Both the position numbers and the translations under genes were made by a program. Positions 35,402 through 46,209 of a stretch of 64,000 bases of DNA are shown one piece after another. The notes under the pieces were generated by a model that was not told where the DNA came from, searched no databases, and saw nothing but the letters and a program-made list of their open reading frames with translations. The first letter of the stretch is position 1, and every line of letters starts with the position of its first letter. Source of the DNA: Trileptium ribeirensis (taxonomy: Eukaryota; Nematoda; Enoplea; Enoplida; Thoracostomopsidae); the NCBI GenBank assembly GCA_030248225.1, contig JASANE010028231.1, positions 1 to 64,000 of the forward strand. The letters are read 5' to 3'.

Positions 35402-37128
35402 CAGAAGGAGGACCTACTCTAGAGACTTGCTCAAAGTAGAAAGACCATTTGATGTTGACCACGTAGCCACCACAGAAGGCCCTATTGAGACGTTTCAACA
35501 GTCTGAAGTCAAAAGAGCGCTGGAAGTGACCAAGAGGGGCAAAGCAACAGGTCCATCTGGGTTGTCGACAGAATTGATGGCCGAGGGCGGTGTGAAGGCA
35601 CTGACGATGGCAATGAACCACGTTTTGACGAATGGTATTCCGGCAGATTGGACCAACAGCCACACGATATGCCTCTACAAGGGTAAAGGAGATGCTCAGG
35701 AATGCGGCTCCTACAGGGGCATCAGACTTCTGGAGCATGGAATGAAATTGTAAGAACGGCTGCTGGAGAAACGCCTCCGGGCTGTGGTCAGTATCAATCA
35801 GTCACAATGCGGTTTCATGCCTGACAGGAGTACAATGGATGCAATATTCGTGCTCCGGCAACTACAAGAGAAGGCACTGCGGAAGGGAAAACAGCTGTGG
35901 CATGGTTTTGTTGATTTAGGGAATGCCTTCGACCGTGTACCGAAGAAGGTGGCTGAGTGGGCGCTGCGAAAACATGGCGTGGTCGAGCATCTAGTGCAAA
36001 AAATCATGGAATTGTACAAACTGTCGACTTCCCAAGTCAGAGCACAAAATGGTTTTCCAAACATTTCGGCATCATTGTAGGCGTGCACCAAGGCTCTGTC
36101 CTAACTCCCCTACTGTTCGCCATAGTCCTGGAAGAAGCAACTAATCCAGCCGATTGGGAGATCTTGTTTGTGGACGATCTCGTCATCATTGCTGATTCCA
36201 AACAACAGCTCACGGGGCGGCTTTGGACTTGGTGCAGCGACTTGGAAGAAAATGGACTGAACGTGAATGAGGCTAAAACCAAAGTTCTCATCACTAGAGG
36301 AAACGGAAAACCGGTACAGAGCGGACGGTTCCCTTGCACGCATTGTGGCAAGGGCGTAGGAACAAACGCCTTACTGTGCAATCGCTGTGGAAAGTGGGTG
36401 CACTTTCGATGTTCCGTCCTCAGAGCGCACCCTCGTTCAAACGCCAACTTTACATGTCGCGAATGCCAACATCCTACTCGTCCTGACACTGAACTCCACG
36501 TTGACGACAAAAAGTTCGATAGTGTGGACAGGTTCACATATCTTGGAGACACAGTCGACTACAGGGCCGATGTTAAGCGAGCCGCCAGGGCTCGAAGTCA
36601 GGCAGCTTTGATGAAATGGAAAGAGCTCGCCAACTTGCTAACTGACAAGCGACTGCCGGCCAAAGTACACGGAAAGGTATATCATGCGTGTATCTGGCCA
36701 GTGCTTGCCTATGCCTAAGAATGTTGGGCACTCACGATAGAAGCTGCCGCTCCTCTACTCAAGCCGACAGAAAGATAATGCGGTGGATGACCGGTGTGCG
36801 ATGGGAAGACAGGAAACCGAGTGAGGAGGTTGCAGCCACACTCGGCCTTATGCCGCTGGAAATAGAGCTGCAAATTCGAAGGCTACGGTGGTACGGTCAT
36901 GTGCAGCGGAGGACGAGTGGAATAACGAAAATGGTCGCAGGTGTCAAATTCCGAGGGATAGCACCACGTGGAAGACCCAAGAAGAAGTGGGAAGAGGTGG
37001 TGGAAGAAGATATGCGATTGATGGGTCTGCGAAAAGAGGACATCCAACACAGGGATAAATGGAGAAACGCGCTGAAATCATGGTACAGTCGAACCCGTTG
37101 CGCAGGCGATGGAAGAAATCGACTCTAA
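35402..37128 (+). pseudogene. RT, zinc module and C-terminal region of nested LINE
   Basis: Order of motifs: KATGPSGLSTELMAEGG, YKGKGDAQECGSYRGI (35394-35753); QCGFMPDRSTMDAIFVLRQL, FVDLGNAFDRVPKK (35784-36080); GVHQGSVLTPLLF, LFVDDLVIIAD as the catalytic box, NEAKTKVLI; then a Cys-rich module CTHCGKGVGTNALLCNRCGK, WVHFRC and CREC (to 36718); then WMTGVRWEDRK, RRLRWYGHV and GRPKKKWEEVVEED (36688-37128). The FVDD box replaces the usual YADD. The zinc module after the RT is typical of a LINE group common in marine invertebrates. Confidence 0.9.
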
Positions 37129-37140
37129 AGGATATGGTGG
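35402..37140 (+). mobile_element. 5'-truncated LINE with RT and internal zinc module
   Basis: It is inserted in the RT of the surrounding CR1-like LINE. A perfect 12-bp target-site duplication ATAAATGACGTA (35390-35401, 37141-37152) brackets it. It begins inside the RT domain, so the 5' part was lost at insertion. Its 3' end lies only about 13 bp past its stop codon. Frames change near 35752, 36080 and 36715, so it is dead, but the breaks are few. The clade differs from the host LINE: it has a KGKGDAQECGSYRGI block and a Cys-rich module after the RT. Confidence 0.95.
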
Positions 37141-37152
37141 ATAAATGACGTA

Positions 37153-38084
37153 TAGCTTTTTTTAAAGGAAATTAGTATTAAACTTTATGCTGATGATGCT
37201 AAAATGTTCTTTTCTTTTCCATCATATGATCCTAGAGGTCATTTAAGGGTGCAAGAAGATCTTAACAATTTTACGCATTGGACTAAAGCTAATCAACTTA
37301 AAATGGCGGTTAATAAACGTAAAGTATTACATATTGGACATGAAAATAAGGGATATTCATATAATATTGATGGAGTAACCTTAGAGGCTACAGATAATAT
37401 TCGTGATTTAGGAATTATTGTTGATGATAATCTTAATTTTTTGTACAATGTACACATGTTGCTAAACGTGGTTTTTGAGGGTTAATATGATCCATGCATC
37501 ATTTCTCTGTCGTAAAGTATCTTTCTTGGTTAAATTGTATTGTTGTTAAGTTAGACCATTGCTAGAATATGCTTCAGAAGTTTGCTCACCATATTCAGTT
37601 AAGGGTAAAAGCTTAATAGAGTTCAAAGGTATTTTACTAGGCGTCTACCAGGATATAGAGATATTTCAGATGAGCAAAGGTGCTTTCTTTGTGGTCTAAT
37701 TTAGATACGTCTAATTTAGTGTCGGATTTAGATACGCGCAGAATTCATAAAGATTTAATTATGGTGCGTAAAATCCTTCACGGATATATTGATCTGAGAT
37801 GTGATGAATTTTTTAGTTTTTCTTTTTCTTCGGCTAATAAAGGACACAATTATAAAGTTGCTTTATGCTATCGTCGCCTAACCTTGTCCATATACTTTTT
37901 TACTGAAAGTGTTAAACAATTCTGGAATGCATTACCAGATGAAATAGTTAATGAACTAAGCGTTTCTAGGTTTAAAAGTCGTATCACAATGTTAACTTTT
38001 GTTGAAAAATATGGGGCGCGTGGCAGTAGCCGCACAACCGGCGCATCACGTCTCTCGTCAGCAGTTACTTCTATAGTTTACTAA
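37153..38084 (+). pseudogene. CR1-like LINE, RT end and C-terminal domain
   Basis: Resumes the interrupted RT with ISIKLYADDAKMFFS (YADD catalytic box), HWTKANQLKMAVNKRKV, a frameshifted middle, then from 37680 DTRRIHKDLIMVRKILHGYI and VKQFWNALPDEIV ... FKSRI. These are standard C-terminal elements of CR1/L2-like LINEs. Confidence 0.85.
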
Positions 38085-38190
38085 TTCAATGGTGCTTTCT
38101 TAATCCATATAATTATATTTTTTGATGTATTTGCTGTTATATGTATTTGTTTCTTATGTATTATGCTGGCAAATAAATAAATCAAATCAA

Positions 38191-38225
38191 CGGCCCCGGA
38201 GCCGGTAAAGGTATAACTTAGGTGA
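38191..38225 (+). repeat. GC-rich dispersed repeat, right part
   Basis: Reads cggccccggagccggtaaag followed by gtataacttaggtg. It completes the repeat cut at 32324 when compared with the unbroken copy at 61481-61598. Confidence 0.75.
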
Positions 38226-38229
38226 CAGG

Positions 38230-39347
38230 GCGAATGGAATTTTGTTGCTTTGTGGGCCTATCGGTGTTGTACCATAACACTAATGTGCCTCGCTTTGTAT
38301 TGCATCGCCTGTTTTTGCTTGATATTGGATCCAGGTATTCCTTGTTTGAAATGTGCCACAACTTGTTGTCATGTGCGGAGTTTGCACTTGGATGTACATA
38401 TTCGTCATTTGGGTTGCACCGGAATGTGATGTTTGTTTTTGGTTCCATGCATTCGTCGATTGATTTGCGCTAATTTGCTCTTTATTTGCGCCGAATCGTA
38501 TCTGATTTGCATTAGATTGCACTTGATTTATATCGCCTTGCATTAAAGTTGCGACATGACCAAATTGTATTCGTATACCGAATTGATTTAAATCGCGTTT
38601 GATTTGTATTGATTCGTTCTTCTTGTACGCCCCACTGATCGTTGTTTGCGTCAAATTGATCGCTATTTTCATTATATTGCGCTTGGGTTACACCATATTC
38701 ATTTTGGTTTGTACCCGTTTGATGTTAGTTTATACCGCTTTGTTCTCGGTATATATACGTTTGGTCGACTCGGGATTGCCCCAATTGGTTTTGACTTGTG
38801 CTAACTTGTATTTGGCTCGCACCGAGTCGGATTCTGTTTGTACCACTTCGGTTTTGGTTTACCTCAATTGTTTTGTTACTCATGATCGATTGTTGTTGTT
38901 CTCGCACTTGCTGGATTTCGACCGTACTCCGTTCTATATTGAATATTCCTTGATCACCGGTCGTAGTTGTTGTTATTTGCATTTGCTCCGGGCTTTTGTT
39001 GCTTGTTGTTATATATATACTTGACCCAAACTAAAGGGTCCATGATATTCTATTCCTTGTACGTATTACGGTTTTTGGTCGATAATCATTCTGTTCTTTT
39101 GACTGCGATTGTTCTTGCTGATTGTCATCATTACTGTTTTTTCATCATCACCAGTACCTTGTGATTCTATTCTCGGTTGTGCCAATGGAATTTCTGGTTC
39201 GTTTAGGTCCAGACTTTGACACACTTGTAATTTTTTCGTTAAAGTCGCATGTCTCGATATAAATTGTAATTGTTTTTCTTTTTGTCGCTGTAATGTTTGT
39301 ATTGTTTCCCGGATTTCTTTTTCTGGATCCTCCATATTTGCGAACAA
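38230..39347 (-). pseudogene. gag-like N/Q-rich remnant of an LTR-type element
   Basis: Minus-strand frames joined by frameshifts. One begins at the ATG at 39335 (MEDPEKEIRETIQTLQRQK), a likely coiled coil. It is followed by long Gln/Asn/Thr-rich sequence (39066 down to 38230) in which short Q-x-Q and N-Q words recur. No protease, RT or integrase was found. The position below the LTR-like repeat 44873-43299 and its leader suggests it is the gag region of that element, with pol lost or displaced by the LINE insertions. Assignment is inference from order and composition. Confidence 0.45.
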
Positions 39348-39532
39348 CTCTTCGATGCTTGCTTATTTTTCAAACGTATCGGTATATATACGTTTGTTAC
39401 AAGCCTTCCTTATTATTTTATTGTTCCTTTCTCTTTAGTTCCGTAGTGTTTGGATGAAATTCCCGCATTATTTCTTACAGTCATTTTGTTGTATTCAAAT
39501 TATTTAATATTTCTTGAGTATATTAGGCTCGT

Positions 39533-39904
39533 ATGCGTCTAAATTTGCCGCCTAAATATAACAGCAGACAACAAGGAATGGTGAACATCGATCATTTGGC
39601 TGTCGGACCAGCAATGCCGGTGACACAAAAGAGCAACAACAACTCTAGCAACTGCGAAGCATCCAATCTTTATAATGCCGAAAATGCATCTACCGACAAC
39701 GTTACCACCCCAAACAGCCAAGGTGATATCGCAACCACTGCTTCATCCACTGAACTACCTAACAACAGGGATGTTGCGCAACGCTGTAATACCGAGCAAA
39801 ATATCGATAATTTCGCTGCTGATCCAGATAGATTTATTGAACAACGATCGCCACTGATTTTTCGCATCAATACAGCTCACCCCAACGGACTGAGGCCGTG
39901 TTGA
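39533..39904 (+). CDS. ORF1-like frame of the L2-like LINE
   Basis: 123 codons, starting MRLNLPPKYNSRQQGMVNID, rich in Asn, Thr and Ser, with no domain I recognise. It stops just before the endonuclease frame. It could be a small ORF1, a remnant of one, or chance. Confidence 0.4.
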   Translation: MRLNLPPKYNSRQQGMVNIDHLAVGPAMPVTQKSNNNSSNCEASNLYNAENASTDNVTTPNSQGDIATTASSTELPNNRDVAQRCNTEQNIDNFAADPDRFIEQRSPLIFRINTAHPNGLRPC

Positions 39905-39910
39905 CTAGAC

Positions 39911-40843
39911 AACCATGATGTCCCACCTCACCATGAAGCCACCTACACTAAGAGCAGCAACACCATAACTCCTGCAAACGAAACTAACAATCAAAGCAAG
40001 CCTGTAAAGTTTGGGCTCCTCAACATAAGATCCATTAATCAGAAGTCAGCACTACTACGACACACAATAAACTCGAACAATCTGTATTTCATTGCTCTAA
40101 CTGAGACCTGGATGCGACACGAAGCATCCCAGTCACTGAACGAATCAACTCCTCCCGGCTATAAAAATGTTGCCAAGCCAAGGCCGCAAGGTCGCGGAGG
40201 CGGTCTCGCTATAATTTTTCGCAATGATTTATTATATACACCGGATCTCAGGACGTCTGAAATTGCTGTAACCACATTTGAGTTCATGTATGGAAAGTTA
40301 TTTTCTAAATCAAAGACACTAATTCTGCTAGTTATATATCGGCCGCCCCAACTCTCTATTCCGGCGTTCTGCACCGAGTTGGGCGAAATCATCACGCATA
40401 TAATTGTAAATCACGCCAACAATGAACTCTTAATATTGGGCGACTTTAACATTCCTTCCATGGCCAGTTTTGAGTCAGTACTGACATCATACAACCTGAC
40501 CCAGCATGTGACTACTAGTACACATGACCGAGGAAACTTACTTGACTTCGTAATCACCTACTCTGGGAGCGATTTACTCCAGAATGTTGAAGTCACTGAT
40601 TCGGCACTATCTGATCACTCTTTAATAACGGCTACACTAAAATACAGAACGGAACAACAACATTATACAAAAACGTTAGAATACCGCTGTTGGAAATCGA
40701 TTGATCCTGAGCGCTTCAGATCTGCCCTTCAGCATCTGCAGATGCCACATGATCTAACTGTCGACAACAGCACTCAGCGATTTTGCAGCTCTATTCAACA
40801 AATTATAGACGACCAAGTACCAAAAAAAGCGTCAGGTCGTTAA
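39911..40843 (+). pseudogene. L2-like LINE endonuclease
   Basis: One open frame containing LLNIRSINQKSALL, ALTETWM (catalytic Glu), GRGGGLAIIFR, VIYRPP, LILGDFNIPS and ALSDHSLI (SDH box). This is the full AP-endonuclease motif series in order. There is no ATG upstream of 40112 in this frame, so the start lies in a broken or truncated region. A frameshift near 40843 joins it to the RT frame. Confidence 0.9.
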
Positions 40844-40844
40844 A

Positions 40845-42047
40845 GACAAACCAGATACTCCTTGGTTTGATTCCGAATGTGGGACATCCAAACGAGAGCT
40901 GAGACGCCTCGAAAGGGTCTGGCGCAGGCAACGAACTCTAAATGCAAAAACAATATACAACCAACAAAAACAGCGCTTTCGACAATTATGCCAACGAAAA
41001 CTCGACGCCTTCTGGAAAGTGAAAATTGATCTATCAAGCAACAGCAGCAAGTGGAATGTAATCAACAAAATGCTCTGCAAAGGCAAAAAATCAACCTTAG
41101 CAGATGACAAAGCCAATGACATAGCAGACTTCTTCTATCAAAAAGTGCGGTTCCTACGGCTGAATCTTACATCGCACGGCTCCGACAACGAAGTATGCGC
41201 AAATTTGCCAAAGTCCACAGGCTTTTCGTTCACTCCTGTCACAACTGAATATGTCGAGAAACAAATACACCGAAGCAACAACAAATGCTGCGCGTTAGAC
41301 ATTCTGCCGCCTGCAATTATTAAACAATTTTCCGATACTATCGCAGGTCCAATAACACATATAATCAACTACTCGTTGCAATCTGCAAGATTTCCACACA
41401 GTGAAAAAATGTCTATAGTACATCCGCATTTGAAAAAACAGACGGCTGACCCTACGGATTATAATAATTATCGACCCGTCTCTAATATATCCAACTTGTC
41501 TAAACTAATCGAACGAGCAGTTCTTTCTCAACTGAACTCTTTTTTAACAACTTCACATCATCTTCATGATCAACAATCCGCCTATCGCAAATTTCACTCA
41601 ACGGAAACGGCACTCATCAAAATAACGAATGACATTCAGGCCGCCTTCACTAGACGTAAAGTTACTGTGTTAGTGAGTCTGGATCTCTCAGCAGCATTCG
41701 ACACAATCGAACATAAATTAATTCTTCAGAATCTCTTAGCGGCCGGACTTTCCAGCAACGCCGTCGATTGGTTTGAATCCTATCTAGCTAACCGCCAACA
41801 ACGCGTCCAAATAGGCAAAACTTTGTCAAAACCAACGGCTTTAACAACTGGTGTACCTCAAGGTAGCGTCCTTGGCCCAGTTTTGTTTAATATTTGTATT
41901 GCACCGGTCATTAAATTAATATCGGCAGCTGGTTACGAAGTACAAAACTATGCTGACGATATCCAAATTTATCGACATTTCTACCCAGACAACATTTCCA
42001 CCGTTGCTGCATCACTGACAGATCTTCTACATAGAATGAAACATTAG
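40845..42047 (+). pseudogene. L2-like LINE reverse transcriptase
   Basis: Open from KDKPDTPWFDSECGTSKREL. Motifs: NNYRPVSNISNLSKLIERA, DQQSAYRKFHSTETALI, VSLDLSAAFDTIEH, TTGVPQGSVLGPVLF and NYADDIQIYRHF. All three catalytic aspartates are present. The frame stops at 42047 before the C-terminal domain. Confidence 0.92.
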
Positions 42048-42204
42048 TTTAACACAAATAACTTAATTCTAAACGATTCTAAAACCCAACTAATTTATTT
42101 CCATTCAGGGAATTTAACTGGACCACCGACTGTAATAGGGTCGGCAACTATCATACCAAGGGGTTACTAAAATACTAGGGGTTACTTTAGACAATCAACT
42201 AACC

Positions 42205-42753
42205 ATGGTTCAACACATTAACCAGTTATCTGCCACCTGCGCCTGGCAACTCCGCTCAATTAGCCGCCTCCGACGCCGACTGAGTGATGATACTGCACAA
42301 ACCATGATACGGGCGTTTGTTATGAGTAGACTCGATTATTGTAACGCCTTATATTTAAATGTCCCAACGTACATCATGCAACCTCTACGCCGAACTTTAC
42401 ACACCGCTGCAAGAATAGTTGCGTACTCAGCAAAATGGGATCCTATTAGTCCGGTATTATGACGTCTTCATTGGCTACCTCTTCGAGAACGAATTACGTT
42501 TAAAATTTTAGTAATTGTATACAATGTGTTGGCTTCAAATGAACCCAAATACTTGGCCAACATGTTGCACTCAGCAGCGACACCGCGCCTATCGAGTGAG
42601 CGTTTACTCCAAACACACGGCACACGAACAAAAACATTCGCCTTTCAAGCGCCCTCACTATGGAACACATTACCGCGATCATTAAGGGACTCTGAATTAA
42701 CGCTATTTGCGTTCAAATCTAAACTTAAAACTCACTTATTTCCTTGTCAATGA
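42205..42753 (+). pseudogene. L2-like LINE C-terminal domain
   Basis: Reads LRSISRLRRRLSDDTAQTMI, SRLDYCNALYLNVP, a stop at 42462, then RLHWLPLRERITFKILVIVY and after another break LASNEPKYLANML and LWNTLPRSLRD. The LHWLP..eRI.fKi block is diagnostic of L2/CR1-group LINEs. Confidence 0.9.
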
Positions 42754-42981
42754 CAATTCATCAGTGCTTAGATCTTGTTTGATTGTGTGTATTAAAATGT
42801 ATATATGTAAAAAAACGGTATTGTCACTGTACCTGTTCTGAATATTTCAATTGTCTATGTATTAGTGGTTTGTACATTCCTTGTTTGTGTTTTCTTATGT
42901 GTAATTTGTCATCGCTTTTGTAACGCTCCGGCGAAAAGGGCGCTTTATAAATGTTTCTTTATTATTATTATTATTATTATA

Positions 42982-43073
42982 TTTGGTGTATTGTCCACGG
43001 TGTCAATGTTATTTGGTTTGGTTGACGGTTGTTTTTGCGCATTTGTTCCAGGTGGCGTTATTTGTAATGGCAT
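42982..43073 (-). pseudogene. start of gag-like frame, cut by the L2-like LINE
   Basis: From the ATG at 43073 the minus strand reads MPLQITPPGTNAQKQPSTKP and then Asn/Asp/Thr-rich sequence until the (ATT)n tail of the LINE. It lies 226 bp below the end of the LTR-like repeat, a normal leader distance, and has the same N/Q/P-rich style as 39347-38230. Confidence 0.4.
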
Positions 43074-43298
43074 TTTTACTACTTTTTGAATTTAGGGCAG
43101 GCTTAAGTAAATCGTCCTGGTTATGAGGTTAAATAATTGCTACTACGATATAAACAATTTTTATTCTGGCTTGTGCCTTATTTCGGACTGGGTCAATTTT
43201 AATTTTTGAAAAAATACTGACCAATTCTATTTTATAACAAATGTTTTCCGCTTTTACACGACATCGTGATCAGCATGTTGCCTTTATACGTTCAGGGG

Positions 43299-44873
43299 AC
43301 TAGGGGTTGGAGGTCATTTTTATTATGACGGCTATCAGAATTAAAAATGGGAGGGGATTCGTCACTCGAAGATGTGACGTTAGTACGCGTGGCCAGTAGA
43401 ATGCCGGTGGAGATAATAATTATAAGTATTTTAGCTTTGGCTTGCGTGTCTTATTTCGCGGTGCTCATTTTACTCAATTTGCGTTGCAGCGTGGCTACTT
43501 CGATTTGCTCTATTAACAATGCCAACAAAACCGAATAAAGTCGATATTAAATTTTTATTCAAAAGTTAGTAACACGCACATGAAATATTAATTCAAAGTA
43601 TCGCAGCTTATATTCTGGTAATAATTGCTGTTGACCACATTTGATATCCGTGCCTCAGACTTGTCTAGTTCCCCGATAATTTTTGCCACTCTTCGGTTCC
43701 GGTATCTCGATAAGTTTGTTACTTCGCCAAGCCTTGCTTTTTGTTTCTCAACTCAGGTTTTGAACGCACTATTATTCTAGTTATGTGATAAGTTAATGTT
43801 ACGTTATGTATTACTTTCCCTCTTTTGAAGTTTGTAGGAAGCCTTCCAATCGGCTAGACCCGTACGTTTATTTAAATACCTTATCCTATGGCCTTCGGTT
43901 TACGCTAATTACGTGCTGTTATATTAACGTTCCCGCTTCCGGACGGCTAGCTAGGCCCGATTATAACAATTGAGTAGTTTATAGCTACTCCCTAGTTCCC
44001 AATTAATTAGTTGGTCTCCCACTTCTCGAACTCGCCAGGAAATGATCACGTACTTCCGTCCCGACTAACTCCACGGGGTATTTCTCAGTTGTGGTATTTC
44101 ACTTTGGAACTCTAAGGAAAAGGGCCGTTATTGTTTAAGGTTACTCTCGTGCTCGCTCGATTTTTATGTGGGAAGATTAATACGAATAACGTAAATTATT
44201 AAAGTAGTAAATACCTAGTTGTGAAGTTATTTTACACTCGACGTTAATTTTGAACAAGACTAAGCCAGCATAGACTCGGATAGTTGTGAATTTTCCTTAC
44301 AAGTAGAATTAATGATTGGCATCCGTTCCTTGAAAACAATAAGCCATGATCAAGATCGATTAAAGTCCAAGAACACCAATTAAATAATAAAACTGGTCGT
44401 ACTGAGCGCCACGCTTCGTAGTTAGATTAAAAATACTGATGACCGACTAGCTAGGTGATCACTATCGTGCAAAACCAATAAAACGATAAACGATGCCTCA
44501 AAAACTAGTAAATGATAGTAATATTCGGTTAAAATGCCGCGTAACCTAAGAACTGGAAGTAACTATTTTCGTTATAGAAAGTCACCTGCCGCTACCAAAA
44601 ACTCGACTAAAGTCACCTGCCGCTACCAAAAACTCGGCTAAGACTGATGAAACTAAAATTACACAGTGCTAGCAATTGTTAACTAATAAACTAAATCAGT
44701 GCTAATTATATAAATTAGCACGAAAAGAAAGAAAACAAGGAAGAAAAGCACAGGGAGGGAGGGATATTATAAGGAATTTGGTGACAACCAGGTTTTTAAT
44801 AAAATTTGGGGTTTGGGGCAGGTTTGGACAGGAAACCCCCTGGTAGCCTGGTAGACCCCTTACACCACCGACA
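43299..44873 (-). mobile_element. LTR-like repeat, copy C
   Basis: Read on the minus strand it starts TGTCGGTGG ... taccaggctaccaggggg and ends near ccaacccctag. Its last 110 bp or so match copies A and B closely: ccaccggcattctactg, gtgacgaatccc, tccc-tttttaattccgatagccg. The interior is more diverged (for example ccgtggagt, and a ctggcgag-like phrase followed by ccaactaattaatt). TG...-type ends, a putative AATAAA (aataaaaatttaatatcg) and a gag-like frame downstream suggest a 5' LTR. No flanking duplication was read. The frame at 43347-43538 is inside this repeat and is not a gene. Confidence 0.6.
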
Positions 44874-44879
44874 GTAAGA

Positions 44880-45319
44880 GCAGGAAAGCAATATTTGACA
44901 ACGTAGCTACGTGATTACATTTTAATGATTTTTTAACATTTAGGCGATATTTAAAACATTGTTTTGGGTTTACAGAATTTTCAATGAGTGTAAAGCAATC
45001 CACATATGCCATCTATGTCACCCAGGTATTTCTCATATTGTCAGTCCGTAGTGAGCTGTCGTAAATTGTATCTGTTGCGCTTATGCTATTTATGAGCAAA
45101 TTTTTGTTTTATAAGTTGCGTATGCGATTACCATGAGCAAATTTTTATTTTGCTTATATATGTATCTGTTAAAATAGAAACACATTCCCTTTCTCAACGC
45201 TTCTGTATAGCAAAAAATTTCTTAGGAAATTTGACAAACTGCTCAGATTATACGTTTACAAATATAGTTCACGCAATATGTAGAAATTGTTGCTTGTTTT
45301 CTACAATTGCAGTACATTA
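44880..45319. other. AT-rich spacer, nothing identified
   Basis: The phrase gagcaaatttttgttttataagt / gagcaaatttttattttgctta occurs twice (about 45090 and 45135). No gene seen. Confidence 0.4.
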
Positions 45320-46201
45320 TAGTGTTTAGCACCGGCTGGCATTTTTTTCCGCCGGCCGGCCGTTAAATTCGGGTCTACAAATGTCATACATTAATATTCG
45401 GTGCAAATGATTCAATAATATTCATTCATTCATTACATAGTTGTGCAAACCGTATTGCTGATTACACTGCAGTTCCCAGTTTACAGTTTAGTAAATATTT
45501 ATTATAAACCAACCTAAAACAGCTTATATTTTAGAACGAGGCCTGTAGCAGCCATAATTACATGGCGTCCTTTAATGTTCACGGAATAAGCTAAGCTCAA
45601 CAATCAGATATCGTCCTGCGCTACCTTATCTGCAATCGTTTGGTGCCTAAATTTGGTAGGGCGAATTCCATAGTGTATATACTATATTCGATAGCAAATA
45701 TGTGCTATAGGGTGGTAGGTGATGGTTTCAACGGTAGCGCTCTAAAGTTTTCCGATATATCTGCTGTGCAATAGTCCAACGCTGCACTTGGTGCCTAATA
45801 CATATATGCGTACGCACGGATCTAAGTATTAATTACAGTAAACGAAGAACTAAAACTGTATATGTATTGAGAGAAGGTTGCATTTCTCCGTAGTATTAAA
45901 CTTATAAATTTTTTGCGTAACACGTAAACAAAATCACATTGTACTTAATAAGACTGGCCAGCAAGAAATACCAGGCTAGTTGGCCACTGATGCACAGACC
46001 TACCCAGCCTACCTGGCAGCCGAAGTACCGGCTTACCCCAAGGGCCGGAATAGCGGCCGGAATATCAGCTTGTCCGACAATCCAGCCAGTGTACCGAGCT
46101 ACCCAGCCAACTAGTGTATCGGCGGCGGCGCTGAAACTGGGAAGGATGGCCTTCGGCCTGTCGGCAGGCCTGGCGGTTTTTCCAGCCGGTGCTCAATACT
46201 A
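45320..46201. mobile_element. hAT-like non-autonomous inverted-repeat element
   Basis: The left end TAGTGTTTAGCACCGGCTGG and the complement of the right end TAGTATTGAGCACCGGCTGG match at 18 of 20 bases. Flanks gtacatta (45312-45319) and gtgcattg (46202-46209) match at 6 of 8, as expected of an old 8-bp target-site duplication. The right 250 bp are GC-rich, with repeated cagcc and accgg words, a subterminal style common in hAT elements. No transposase is present (882 bp). The open frame at 45939-46202 is low-complexity and not a gene. Confidence 0.7.
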
Positions 46202-46209
46202 GTGCATTG

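Larger units (their letters stand above)
32325..38190 (+). mobile_element. CR1-like LINE, complete in span but decayed
   Basis: The borders are set by the split GC-rich repeat on both sides. In order the element has a 5' region of about 200 bp, an ORF1 with a PHD-type zinc finger (32540-32716) and a downstream ORF1 domain (32935-33270), an endonuclease region (about 33430-34211), the reverse transcriptase (34449-35390 and 37153-37485), a C-terminal domain (37680-38084), and a 3' end in aaataaataaatcaaatcaa. Many stops and frameshifts are present, so it is not active. It is interrupted by a second LINE (35402-37140) and by a short ctaagcct repeat (about 35145-35217). Confidence 0.88.
39530..42981 (+). 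mobile_element. L2-like LINE, nearly complete ORF2
   Basis: It has a short ORF1-like frame (39533-39904), endonuclease (about 39911-40843), RT (about 40845-42047) and C-terminal domain (42205-42753). The 3' end gcgctttataaatgtttctt plus an (ATT)n tail (42957-42980) is the signature of L2/CR1-group LINEs. Only about four breaks separate the pieces, so it is younger than the CR1-like LINE at 32-38 kb. It splits a minus-strand gag-like region. I could not place the 5' end precisely or read a target-site duplication. Confidence 0.88.

Noticed and set aside
43347..43538. 63-codon frame with a hydrophobic segment
   Set aside because: It lies inside the LTR-like repeat, antisense to its orientation, at a place where other copies do not keep it open.
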